Below are positions 1-5,038 of a stretch of 5,038 nucleotides of DNA, piece after piece; position 1 is the first letter of the stretch, and the number at the start of each line of letters is the position of its first letter. Made by a program: the position numbers and the translations under genes. The notes under the pieces were generated by a model, which worked only from the letters and a program-made list of their open reading frames with translations, did not search any database and was not told where the DNA came from. The stretch is from Ruminococcaceae bacterium UBA5391 (GTDB lineage: Bacteria; Bacillota; Clostridia; Oscillospirales; Acutalibacteraceae), in assembly GCA_002410755.1 (NCBI GenBank), contig DHOL01000039.1:1-5038 (forward strand), written 5' to 3'.

Positions 1-1438
1 TGACCTGATGAATTTCATGGGCCTTTCGTATAACCCGCTTCAGCTTATCCTGGAAGCGTATCTGCGGGGAGATAAAGCGGAAGCGCAGCTCCTGGCAAAT
101 ACGCTTTCCTATATTCTGTTTCATGATCCCAACGCGAAAGACAAAACGTGGGAAAACTGGAGCATTGCGCTTACAAACGCTCTGATCCTTGCCGTGACGA
201 TTGACTGCTGCGCAGAAGCGGAGAAATGCGAAAATAGGGCAGAAAAAGAGAAATGGTATGGAAAGGTCAACATGTACTCTGTCGCGCGCCTGCTGGTCGA
301 TTTGGGCGCAACGGACGACAAAGGCAGAAGTGCGCTCGACCAGTTTTTTCTCAGCTGCGGGCTTAATGATATTGCGCGTATCCAGTATTCCGCCGTTGCG
401 TTTGCTGCGGGAAAAACAAAAGGCAACATTTTCGCCAACACAAACTCTCAGCTGATTAAGTTCACCATGGAAAAAGTCGCAAAAATGACATCTAAGAACA
501 CGCTGGACCTTGAAAAAATCGGGTTCAGCGAAAAACAACCTGCGGCTGTATTCCTTGTCATGCCGGATTATGACCAGTCAAACCAGTTCCTTGTAACGGT
601 CTTTATCAGCCAGCTGTATTATGTGCTTTCAAAAAGGTGCTCCATGACCGGAGGAAAATGTCCGCGGGAAGTTGTGTTTCTCCTCGATGAATTCGGCAAT
701 ATCACGCCAATTCCAGAAATGGCACATATCCTGAATGTCTGCCTCGGCCGAAATATCCGGTTTGACATCATCGTGCAGGCATACTCTCAAATCTATCATC
801 TGTATGGAGAGCAGGACGGCCGCTCCATCATAGCGGGCTGCGGCAATCAAATATACCTGCTGACCATTGAAGGGGATACTGCGAAGCAGTTTTCCTCTTT
901 AATCGGGAATAAAACCATTACGTCTTTTTCCCGCAGTGGAAAAAATAATTTATCCCTTAATAAAAACATCTCGGAACATTCCGATACGCAGCCACTCCTA
1001 AACCAGAATGAACTGATGGAACTAAAACCCGGAGAAAACGTCATTGTGCGTGTAACAAAACGGACAGACCTAAAAGGCAGGAAAGTAACTCCTGATCCAA
1101 TTTTCAACCATGGCAAAACCGTTATGAAGTACAGTTACCAATACCTTGGAGACATTTTTCCGGACGCGTCTTTCCAGAGTCTTAATCTCATGGATTCCTG
1201 TGCCCACAAGGACGTAACCTTAAAAAATATTCTGTATACCCCGGCAATTTCTGACGGTTCCATGCTTGAAGAGACAGCTATTCCTCCATGCGACCTGCCG
1301 TTAAATAAGCGCCTGACGGACAGCCAGATATCCCTTATCCAGAGGTTTTTCCGGCAGGAAAATATCGATATCGGTACGATAGATTTTTCTATGAATATAA
1401 CGCAATTTGACGAATACATTCAGGCGATGCTTGACTAG
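1..1438 (+). CDS. virD4: VirD4/TrsK-like type IV coupling protein ATPase, 5' partial
   Basis: Membrane-anchored hexameric ATPase that couples the DNA-processing relaxosome to the conjugation channel. The reading frame is open to the left edge (codons from position 2, Asp-Leu before the first Met at 8), so the N-terminal membrane anchor and Walker A loop are outside the window; the Met at 8 is internal. Counting from it, 476 residues are visible. Family signatures in order: the WENWSIALTNALI segment at about 48-60, which matches the start of the helical all-alpha domain; the Walker B strand VVFLLDEF at 222-229 with D227/E228; the IIVQAYSQ strand-loop at 254-261; and the R272...GNQIYL segment at 272-284 that typically follows in TraG/VirD4 proteins. 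A basic segment near 347-360 (RVTKRTDLKGRK) resembles the tail of Gram-positive VirD4 proteins. It ends in TAG at 1436; the frame continues plausibly beyond it (separate entry). First gene of a co-directional T4SS operon. The family call is firm; the exact subfamily (TrsK or the CD1115-like clade) is not settled. Confidence 0.93.
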   Translation, partial: DLMNFMGLSYNPLQLILEAYLRGDKAEAQLLANTLSYILFHDPNAKDKTWENWSIALTNALILAVTIDCCAEAEKCENRAEKEKWYGKVNMYSVARLLVDLGATDDKGRSALDQFFLSCGLNDIARIQYSAVAFAAGKTKGNIFANTNSQLIKFTMEKVAKMTSKNTLDLEKIGFSEKQPAAVFLVMPDYDQSNQFLVTVFISQLYYVLSKRCSMTGGKCPREVVFLLDEFGNITPIPEMAHILNVCLGRNIRFDIIVQAYSQIYHLYGEQDGRSIIAGCGNQIYLLTIEGDTAKQFSSLIGNKTITSFSRSGKNNLSLNKNISEHSDTQPLLNQNELMELKPGENVIVRVTKRTDLKGRKVTPDPIFNHGKTVMKYSYQYLGDIFPDASFQSLNLMDSCAHKDVTLKNILYTPAISDGSMLEETAIPPCDLPLNKRLTDSQISLIQRFFRQENIDIGTIDFSMNITQFDEYIQAMLD

Positions 1439-1498
1439 CAAAAAATATCGCAGAACACATTTGATGATATTTTCACGGTGCTGAGAGATGCTGGCTGA
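1436..1498 (+). other. Possible coding continuation of the VirD4 gene past a TAG stop
   Basis: After the TAG at 1436-1438 the same frame stays open for 19 codons (1439-1495) to a TGA at 1496-1498. The translated stretch is protein-like and similar in character to what precedes it: it ends FDDIFTVLRDAG, while the residues before the TAG are FDEYIQAMLD. The TGA lies directly against the ribosome binding site of the next gene, leaving 13 nt to its ATG. That matches the other junctions here, whereas the TAG leaves a 73-nt gap. This suggests the ancestral stop was the TGA and the TAG is a late nonsense change, or less likely a read-through or recoded codon. A 19-codon open stretch could also arise by chance. 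Confidence 0.45.
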
Positions 1499-1507
1499 AA
1501 GGAGAGG
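1499..1507 (+). promoter_or_regulatory. Ribosome binding site fixing the start of the VirB6-like gene
   Basis: AAGGAGAGG is an almost perfect anti-Shine-Dalgarno match, with 4 nt between its end and the ATG at 1512 (7 nt from the GGAG core). The alternative in-frame ATG at 1488 has no such site in front of it and would put eight residues ahead of a normal signal peptide, so 1512 is chosen as the start. Confidence 0.85.
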
Positions 1508-1511
1508 TGTT

Positions 1512-1589
1512 ATGAAGCGAAAAAAATTTCTGCGGCTGTTCTCAATGCTTGCATCTTTCTGTGCTTCCGTACCTGTTTTCGCATCCGCA
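1512..1589 (+). other. Signal peptide coding segment of the VirB6-like protein
   Basis: Residues 1-26 have a short basic n-region (K2, R3, K4, K5), a hydrophobic core (about 6-20) and a small-residue cleavage region V22-F-A-S-A26 followed by A27. A cysteine at 17 lies inside the core in the context ASFC; it is a poor lipobox and too early for a normal lipoprotein site, so cleavage by signal peptidase I after A26 (or A24/A27) is favoured. Confidence 0.72.
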
Positions 1590-3581
1590 GCCAGCAATGA
1601 CAGCATTGACGCTCAGAAGGTTCTCAATCAGTACCAGTTTGAATCCCACAGCGTTGGCGGGGATATTGGCCGCCAGTTCGGCTGGGGAGCCATAACTTTT
1701 CACCACTGGCTTGTCAGTGGACTTGAAGGAGTTATCAGCGGCGTGTATCAGACGCTCGGCGGCTTTTTCCAGTCTTCCGACATCACAAAGCTACAGGATG
1801 AAAAAATCAGGCCGCTCATTATTGGGTTATTGGCAATCGTTCTGGTCGTTATTGGCATCCTGTCCATAATAAGGCCCCGCAATTTCTCAATGATTGCCGG
1901 GAACCTAATCGTTGGAATTGTCATAATGTTAAGCCTTCCCACATTCCTGTCGGGCGCTTATCAGCTGACAAATCAGGCAATCGATTTCTTGGACAGTGGA
2001 AGCTCGAAAATATCCATGTCCGACCGTGTCTTGGTAGACAACATTACAGACAACACGCGGTATGATGCATCCAATTTTCAGAAGCCTGCCTATAAAAACT
2101 GCTGGGCTGGGCCGAATGCAGACATCGGACAAATCGGTAAAATCGATCCGGCCGAACTGATTGATCCGGGGAAAATGATGCACCAGGACGTCTGGAAAAA
2201 CAAGCTCGTTACAGACCAGGATGGCAAGCAGTCACTTTCTGAACTCTGGGATGGGAAAATCGGGCTGATTGGCATCCCTGCGCTGTCCCAATATTATTAC
2301 CGCTGGAATATCGACTGGTTTACTATTATCAGCACGTTTGCCATCAGCGCATTTGCACTGATTTTCAGCAGCATTAAAATTGCACGTATTTTGTATGAAC
2401 TCGTTATCCAGCAGACCATGACACAGGCATTGGCGCTGCTGGATGTTTACAGTACACAGCGCTTAAAGCGGTGCCTACAGTCCCTAGTGGCATCGCTGGT
2501 CACATTGTTTATGATTAGTTTCATGTTCCAGGTTTATATCATTGGAAATGCCTACATAGCGAAAGTAAACAACCCAATTCTTCGGCTGGTGCTGATGGTA
2601 GCACTCGCATGGTCAGTTATTGACGGGCCGAACCTCTTTGAGCAGGTATTTGGAATCGACGCAGGCGTCCACAATGCAGTCCGCACCATGTATGGCATGA
2701 AAGCGGCCGGAAGCATAGTCGCAGGCGGTGCAGCTGTTCTGGGCGGCAGACGGGCTATAGATTCCATCCGTTCCAAGGGAATTGTTGGATTGGGGAAAGC
2801 AGTAGCAGGCAAAGCAGGAAACATTGCCGGAAAGGCAGGCGGCGTAGCTGCGGGTGTGGCTGCCGGTGCAGCCAGCAATCATCGAAGATATACGGCTGTA
2901 CGTCACGGTAAGGAAGATCCATTTCATAGCCCGGCCAGCCCGGCTGCCGCTGCTTCTGTTTCCCAAGCGCAACCAACAAAGCCGTCATCTTCTGATGCGC
3001 CGGACGGCGGTGCTCCTATCGGAGCAGCACCCTTTAACCAAAGCGCTGCTTCAAACAGCCCGGCCAGCCCGGTTGCCGCTGCTTCTGTTTCCCAAGCGCA
3101 ACCAACAGAGCCGTCATCTTCTGGTGCGCCGGACGGCGGTGCTCCTATCGGGGCGGCACCTTTAAACCAAAGCGCTGCCTCAGACAGCCCGGCCAGCCAA
3201 TATTCACAGTCAGGACAAAACACCGTCGGCGTAGATCCTTCTCAAGTGGCTTCAAGCCAAGGCCCATATTCACATGGGCCGGAAACTTCTGAGAATCAGG
3301 AAGCCCAAAAGACAGTGCCGGGACAAAAGGATGTGACGCTCGGCGGGTACGTTGGGGATAAAATCGCGAAGGGCGTACGAAATTCCGGTGCCGTCCGGTC
3401 GGCAAAACGCATGTACAGCCTGGCTTATGGCAGCAGGATGGCGCACGGCGACAAACTGGTTCAACGGGAACGGATCGCTCATACAAAAATGCAGGACAAT
3501 CCGGCGCTGTCACACCGCGAGGCATTGCATGAGGCCAAAAATGATATCAGGACGCAAAAAAAGAGGGCTGAAAAATCATGA
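1512..3581 (+). CDS. VirB6/TrbL/TrsL-like polytopic T4SS membrane protein with long tail
   Basis: Predicted inner-membrane channel component of the conjugation machine, 689 residues from the ATG at 1512. Residues 1-26 look like a cleavable signal peptide (MKRKKF, hydrophobic core, ASA before A27). Hydrophobic segments follow at about 101-120, 127-149, 271-293, 323-347 and 355-371. Basic residues (RPR at 121-123; R/K at 289-320; RR at 413-414) suggest a mature N-terminus and a large loop 150-270 outside, with the C-terminus inside. The Gly/Ala-rich stretch at 396-455 has AGKAG-like repeats; then comes a Pro/Ser/Ala/Gln-rich region containing a 43-residue tandem duplication (473-558), and finally a basic segment (about 609-689) rich in K, R and H. 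The VirB6-family call rests on five membrane segments after a signal peptide, the sequence style of 271-372, and position between VirD4 and the VirB3-like gene. The protein is longer than the roughly 270-450 residues I associate with TrsL/TrbL-type relatives because of the tail. The stop overlaps the next start by 4 nt (ATGA). Confidence 0.83.
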   Translation: MKRKKFLRLFSMLASFCASVPVFASAASNDSIDAQKVLNQYQFESHSVGGDIGRQFGWGAITFHHWLVSGLEGVISGVYQTLGGFFQSSDITKLQDEKIRPLIIGLLAIVLVVIGILSIIRPRNFSMIAGNLIVGIVIMLSLPTFLSGAYQLTNQAIDFLDSGSSKISMSDRVLVDNITDNTRYDASNFQKPAYKNCWAGPNADIGQIGKIDPAELIDPGKMMHQDVWKNKLVTDQDGKQSLSELWDGKIGLIGIPALSQYYYRWNIDWFTIISTFAISAFALIFSSIKIARILYELVIQQTMTQALALLDVYSTQRLKRCLQSLVASLVTLFMISFMFQVYIIGNAYIAKVNNPILRLVLMVALAWSVIDGPNLFEQVFGIDAGVHNAVRTMYGMKAAGSIVAGGAAVLGGRRAIDSIRSKGIVGLGKAVAGKAGNIAGKAGGVAAGVAAGAASNHRRYTAVRHGKEDPFHSPASPAAAASVSQAQPTKPSSSDAPDGGAPIGAAPFNQSAASNSPASPVAAASVSQAQPTEPSSSGAPDGGAPIGAAPLNQSAASDSPASQYSQSGQNTVGVDPSQVASSQGPYSHGPETSENQEAQKTVPGQKDVTLGGYVGDKIAKGVRNSGAVRSAKRMYSLAYGSRMAHGDKLVQRERIAHTKMQDNPALSHREALHEAKNDIRTQKKRAEKS
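2928..3198 (+). repeat. In-frame 129-bp tandem duplication plus 13-bp partial third copy
   Basis: Two head-to-tail units of exactly 129 bp, 2928-3056 and 3057-3185, are followed by the first 13 bp of a third (3186-3198, AGCCCGGCCAGCC). The units differ at 9 of 129 positions by my count and have no indels. Each encodes 43 residues (473-515 and 516-558) of the VirB6-like tail, rich in Ala, Ser, Pro, Gln and Gly. Five differences change the residue (A478/V521, K490/E533, D495/G538, F508/L551, N515/D558) and four are silent. The 13-bp remnant encodes SPAS, so recombination or slippage could add or remove units without breaking the frame. Confidence 0.95.
3563..3567 (+). promoter_or_regulatory. 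Ribosome binding site of the VirB3-like gene, inside the upstream gene
   Basis: GAGGG lies 10 nt before the ATG at 3578, within the last codons of the VirB6-like gene. With the ATGA stop/start overlap it supports re-initiation by the same ribosomes. It is weaker than the sites before the VirB6-like and VirB4 genes. Confidence 0.6.
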
Positions 3582-3880
3582 CATATATCATTCCCAAACA
3601 GTTAAAAGAAGAGATGAAGTTGATTGACCATCCTGTCCGCCTTTGGTGGAAGGATTTTGTGACACTGTGTGTACTGTTCGGGGCTTTCTTGATGTTTAAA
3701 ATTTTAGTACACTCCTGGCTTTTAGTTCCATATTGGATTACCGCTGCGGCTGGCAGCCTGTTTTTAGTCCAGCCAGCTCCCGGGAACCCCCAAAAACGGA
3801 ACTGGGAGGCAATCCTTCTTTACCTTGAAAAAGACCATTACACTCACTATTCCATTAACCATGTCCAGGAGATGAAGTAA
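3578..3880 (+). CDS. Small VirB3/PrgI/TrsC-like T4SS membrane protein
   Basis: A 100-residue inner-membrane protein expected to sit beside the VirB6-like protein and help dock the VirB4 ATPase. The N-terminus (MTYIIPKQLKEE) has the short Ile-Pro-Lys lead common in small VirB3/PrgI-type proteins of Gram-positive elements. Two hydrophobic helices follow, at about 27-47 and 48-66, nearly adjacent, so a helical hairpin with both ends in the cytoplasm is likely. The tail after them is soluble: NPQKRNWEAILLYLEKD resembles the N-P-x-K-R-N-x-x-x-I pattern I recall from small proteins of the TrsC/DUF5592 kind. Length and location just ahead of TrsD and VirB4 genes fit that class. The start at 3578 overlaps the previous stop; the Met at codon 13 would remove the IPK lead and is less likely. 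Subfamily naming is from memory and less certain than the structural role. Confidence 0.8.
   Translation: MTYIIPKQLKEEMKLIDHPVRLWWKDFVTLCVLFGAFLMFKILVHSWLLVPYWITAAAGSLFLVQPAPGNPQKRNWEAILLYLEKDHYTHYSINHVQEMK
3867..3871 (+). promoter_or_regulatory. Ribosome binding site of the TrsD-like gene
   Basis: AGGAG lies 10 nt before the ATG at 3882 and overlaps the last codons of the VirB3-like gene, whose TAA ends 1 nt before this ATG. It supports the start at 3882 over the Met at codon 8 (3903), which has only a weak purine run before it. Confidence 0.68.
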
Positions 3881-3881
3881 A

Positions 3882-4577
3882 ATGCTCAATAAAGAAGACA
3901 AGATGAAGCTAAAGCAGCAGGATCGGGAAATTGAGCAGAAATCGAAGGAAAACCGTGAAGAGCTCAAAAGGCTGAAAGCCGAGCAGAAAAAAGCAAGGCG
4001 GGAGCAACGAAAAAGCGAGAAATTCAGCCGAAAGGCTAAAAAAAGGCACAGTACCAAGCAGCCTGCCAACCAGGGTACGGTCCTTTCGGTGTTTCCAATC
4101 CGTGATTATATTGACTCGGAGGGATATTTCCTAACGGGGGAAAGCACCATTATTGATCTATTCCAGATTCAAGGAAAATCTTACTATGATGCGTCGGATG
4201 ACGAAATCGAAAATCTGGTCTACAGCAATGCCAAACTGCTCCAGCGCCTACCTGATGACCTCAAAATTATAAGCATGAATTACCCGACCAACACACAGCA
4301 GCAGCAGAAATTTATTTCCTATATGCTGACAAGGCCAGAGCTGGAACCGTATACGGAATGGCTTGCAGAACGGCTTGAAACACTGAAGGGCCTGGAACAG
4401 AATACAACGGACCGCCAGGCATTCCTGATGGTATTTGCAAGAGACAAAGGGCACTATGTGGAAATTAAGCGGCTGCTGTCCGGCAACCCGTATTTCGTCA
4501 TAAGGCCAATCAGCCGCGAGAAAAAAGAAAACATCATCTTTCAGCTGAACAACATGAATAAGAGAATCAAAGTATAA
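3882..4577 (+). CDS. trsD: TrsD/TraD-like conjugation protein, VirB4-associated
   Basis: A 231-residue soluble protein of the kind encoded directly before the VirB4-type ATPase gene in Gram-positive tra/trs clusters. Its exact function is not established; a cytoplasmic role with the VirB4 ATPase is inferred from linkage. Residues 1-60 are almost entirely K, R, E, Q and D with scattered Leu and Met, and are probably a long charged helix or coiled coil. The conserved-looking core starts near 66 (VLSVFPIRDYIDSEGYFLT), continues through IDLFQIQGKSYYDASDDE (about 91-108) and IISMNYPT (129-136), and resembles the beta-rich N-terminal domain style of VirB4-family proteins. There is no Walker A motif, no membrane segment and no signal peptide, so it is not itself an ATPase. 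Residues 137-231 are mixed helix and strand (MVFARDKGHYVEIKRLL at 183-199). It starts 1 nt after the previous stop and is followed by a 13-nt gap to the VirB4 gene, so co-translation is likely. Confidence 0.78.
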   Translation: MLNKEDKMKLKQQDREIEQKSKENREELKRLKAEQKKARREQRKSEKFSRKAKKRHSTKQPANQGTVLSVFPIRDYIDSEGYFLTGESTIIDLFQIQGKSYYDASDDEIENLVYSNAKLLQRLPDDLKIISMNYPTNTQQQQKFISYMLTRPELEPYTEWLAERLETLKGLEQNTTDRQAFLMVFARDKGHYVEIKRLLSGNPYFVIRPISREKKENIIFQLNNMNKRIKV

Positions 4578-4583
4578 AGGAGG
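4576..4583 (+). promoter_or_regulatory. Strong ribosome binding site of the VirB4 gene
   Basis: AAAGGAGG, a full Shine-Dalgarno match, overlaps the TAA of the TrsD-like gene (4575-4577) and sits 7 nt before the ATG at 4591. It rules for 4591 over the out-of-frame ATG at 4584, which touches the site. It is the strongest ribosome binding site in the window, in keeping with a need for ample VirB4. Confidence 0.88.
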
Positions 4584-4590
4584 ATGCAGA

Positions 4591-5038
4591 ATGGCCTTTT
4601 GGGGCAAAGGAAAACCGGCGATAAAAGAACTGTACAACCCTGTGCTGGTTTCAAAAATCCAACCGCAGGGAAACCTGAAACTTGATGATGAACGCTACAT
4701 CAAAACGGGAGACGGTTATGTCTCCTGTATTATGGTATATTCCTATCCTGCCCAGGCTGGGGATTTCTGGCTTACCCGCCTTATGGATATCGACGGAGTT
4801 TATTCTGTGCTCGATATCGCTACGGAAAAAACGGTGGACGCACAGGATGACATTGTCCATTCTCTTAATGAACTGGAAGTACGGTATGAGAGCGCAAAAG
4901 ACGATGGCACGCGGATCGAAGCGGAGCAGAACTATACGCTGCTTAAAAATATGCTGACCGCTGTGAAAACGCAGGGGGAAGTAATTAAGCTGATTCAGTG
5001 CCGCCTGTTTGTCGCAGGCCGGACGAAACAGGAAGTCG
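4591..5038 (+). CDS. virB4: VirB4/TrsE-like conjugation ATPase, N-terminal 149 residues (3' partial)
   Basis: The energising ATPase of the T4SS, docked on the cytoplasmic side of the VirB3/VirB6 platform. The frame is open from the ATG at 4591 to the right edge without a stop. The visible part matches the N-terminal (non-ATPase) domain of Gram-positive VirB4/TraE proteins: a short basic lead (MAFWGKGK), then QPQGNLKL (24-31), RYIKTGDGYVSCIMVYSYP (35-53) and GDFWLTRLMDIDGVYSVLDI (57-76). The G-D-G-Y-V ... Y-P ... F-W-L spacing is the recognisable part. A charged, largely helical stretch (about 82-120) follows, then EVIKLIQCRLFVAGRTKQE at the edge. Walker A and B motifs are expected several hundred residues downstream and cannot be checked; TrsE-type relatives are about 650-700 residues, so most of the gene is missing. 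It starts 13 nt after the TrsD-like stop, with a strong ribosome binding site. Assignment is by sequence style plus gene context. Confidence 0.87.
   Translation, partial: MAFWGKGKPAIKELYNPVLVSKIQPQGNLKLDDERYIKTGDGYVSCIMVYSYPAQAGDFWLTRLMDIDGVYSVLDIATEKTVDAQDDIVHSLNELEVRYESAKDDGTRIEAEQNYTLLKNMLTAVKTQGEVIKLIQCRLFVAGRTKQEV

Noticed and set aside
1439..1511. Gap between the VirD4 and VirB6-like genes as a site for a terminator or promoter.
   Set aside because: I see no GC-rich hairpin with a T-run and no convincing -35/-10 pair; the stretch reads better as leftover coding sequence plus a ribosome binding site.
1488..1511. ATG at 1488 as the start of the VirB6-like gene.
   Set aside because: It has no ribosome binding site, and the ATG at 1512 has a near-perfect one and begins a standard signal peptide.
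1548..1562. Lipoprotein signal (cysteine at residue 17) in the VirB6-like protein.
   Set aside because: ASFC is a poor lipobox, the hydrophobic core would be cut short, and a good signal peptidase I site (ASA) follows.
3009..3030. Small inverted repeat (GCTCC-TATC-GGAGC) inside each 129-bp unit, a possible hairpin.
   Set aside because: The stem is only 5 bp, it degrades to a G-T pair in the second unit, lies in a coding repeat and has no T-run; it is best explained by codon content.
2928..3198. CRISPR-like array or mobile element ends in the repeat region.
   Set aside because: There are only two long adjacent units without spacers, in frame within a gene, and no terminal inverted repeats or transposase.
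2552..3223. Several long minus-strand open frames opposite the VirB6-like tail.
   Set aside because: They arise from the GC-rich, stop-poor repeat region; their peptides are low-complexity mirror products without ribosome binding sites, and the + strand frame is clearly coding.
4682..4957. A 91-residue open frame on the + strand near the right edge.
   Set aside because: It is out of frame with the VirB4 gene that starts at 4591 with a strong ribosome binding site and recognisable family sequence; it is a shadow.

Overview
The window is the interior of a conjugative type IV secretion (T4SS) gene cluster of a Gram-positive bacterium, most likely a member of the Bacillota/Clostridia. Five genes on the + strand make up one tightly packed operon segment. 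The taxonomic guess rests on three things. Strong AGGAGG-type ribosome binding sites precede the genes. The proteins resemble the TrsK/L/C/D/E (TraK/L/C/D/E) sets of Gram-positive conjugative plasmids and integrative elements. The product set is VirD4 / VirB6 / small VirB3 / TrsD / VirB4, with no outer-membrane core components. I cannot tell from the sequence whether the carrier is a plasmid or an integrative conjugative element, because no integrase, relaxase, origin or attachment site is in view.

Layout: (1) 1-1438, the C-terminal part of a VirD4-like coupling ATPase, whose 5' end lies outside the window. (2) 1439-1511, a short gap that looks like an in-frame coding continuation of the VirD4 gene after a TAG stop, followed by a ribosome binding site. 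(3) 1512-3581, a long VirB6/TrbL/TrsL-like polytopic membrane protein with a signal peptide and an unusual, probably cytoplasmic, tail of about 300 residues carrying a 129-bp in-frame tandem duplication. (4) 3578-3880, a small two-helix membrane protein of the VirB3/PrgI/TrsC type. (5) 3882-4577, a TrsD-like protein with a very charged N-terminus. (6) 4591 to the right edge, the N-terminal 149 residues of a VirB4/TrsE-like ATPase.

How they would work together: the VirD4-like ATPase brings the relaxosome/DNA to the channel, the VirB6-like and VirB3-like proteins form the inner-membrane part of the channel, and the VirB4-like ATPase (with TrsD) docks on that platform and powers assembly or transport. 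Junctions of -4, +1 and +13 nt imply translational coupling. No promoter or terminator is visible, so the promoter is expected to lie upstream of the window.

I see no clearly new biological system here; this is a conjugation module of a known kind. The points most worth a second look are the TAG stop in the VirD4 gene with an apparently coding 19-codon continuation, the duplicated low-complexity tail of the VirB6-like protein, and the gene order, which mixes features of Tn1549-type elements and staphylococcal tra/trs-type plasmids.
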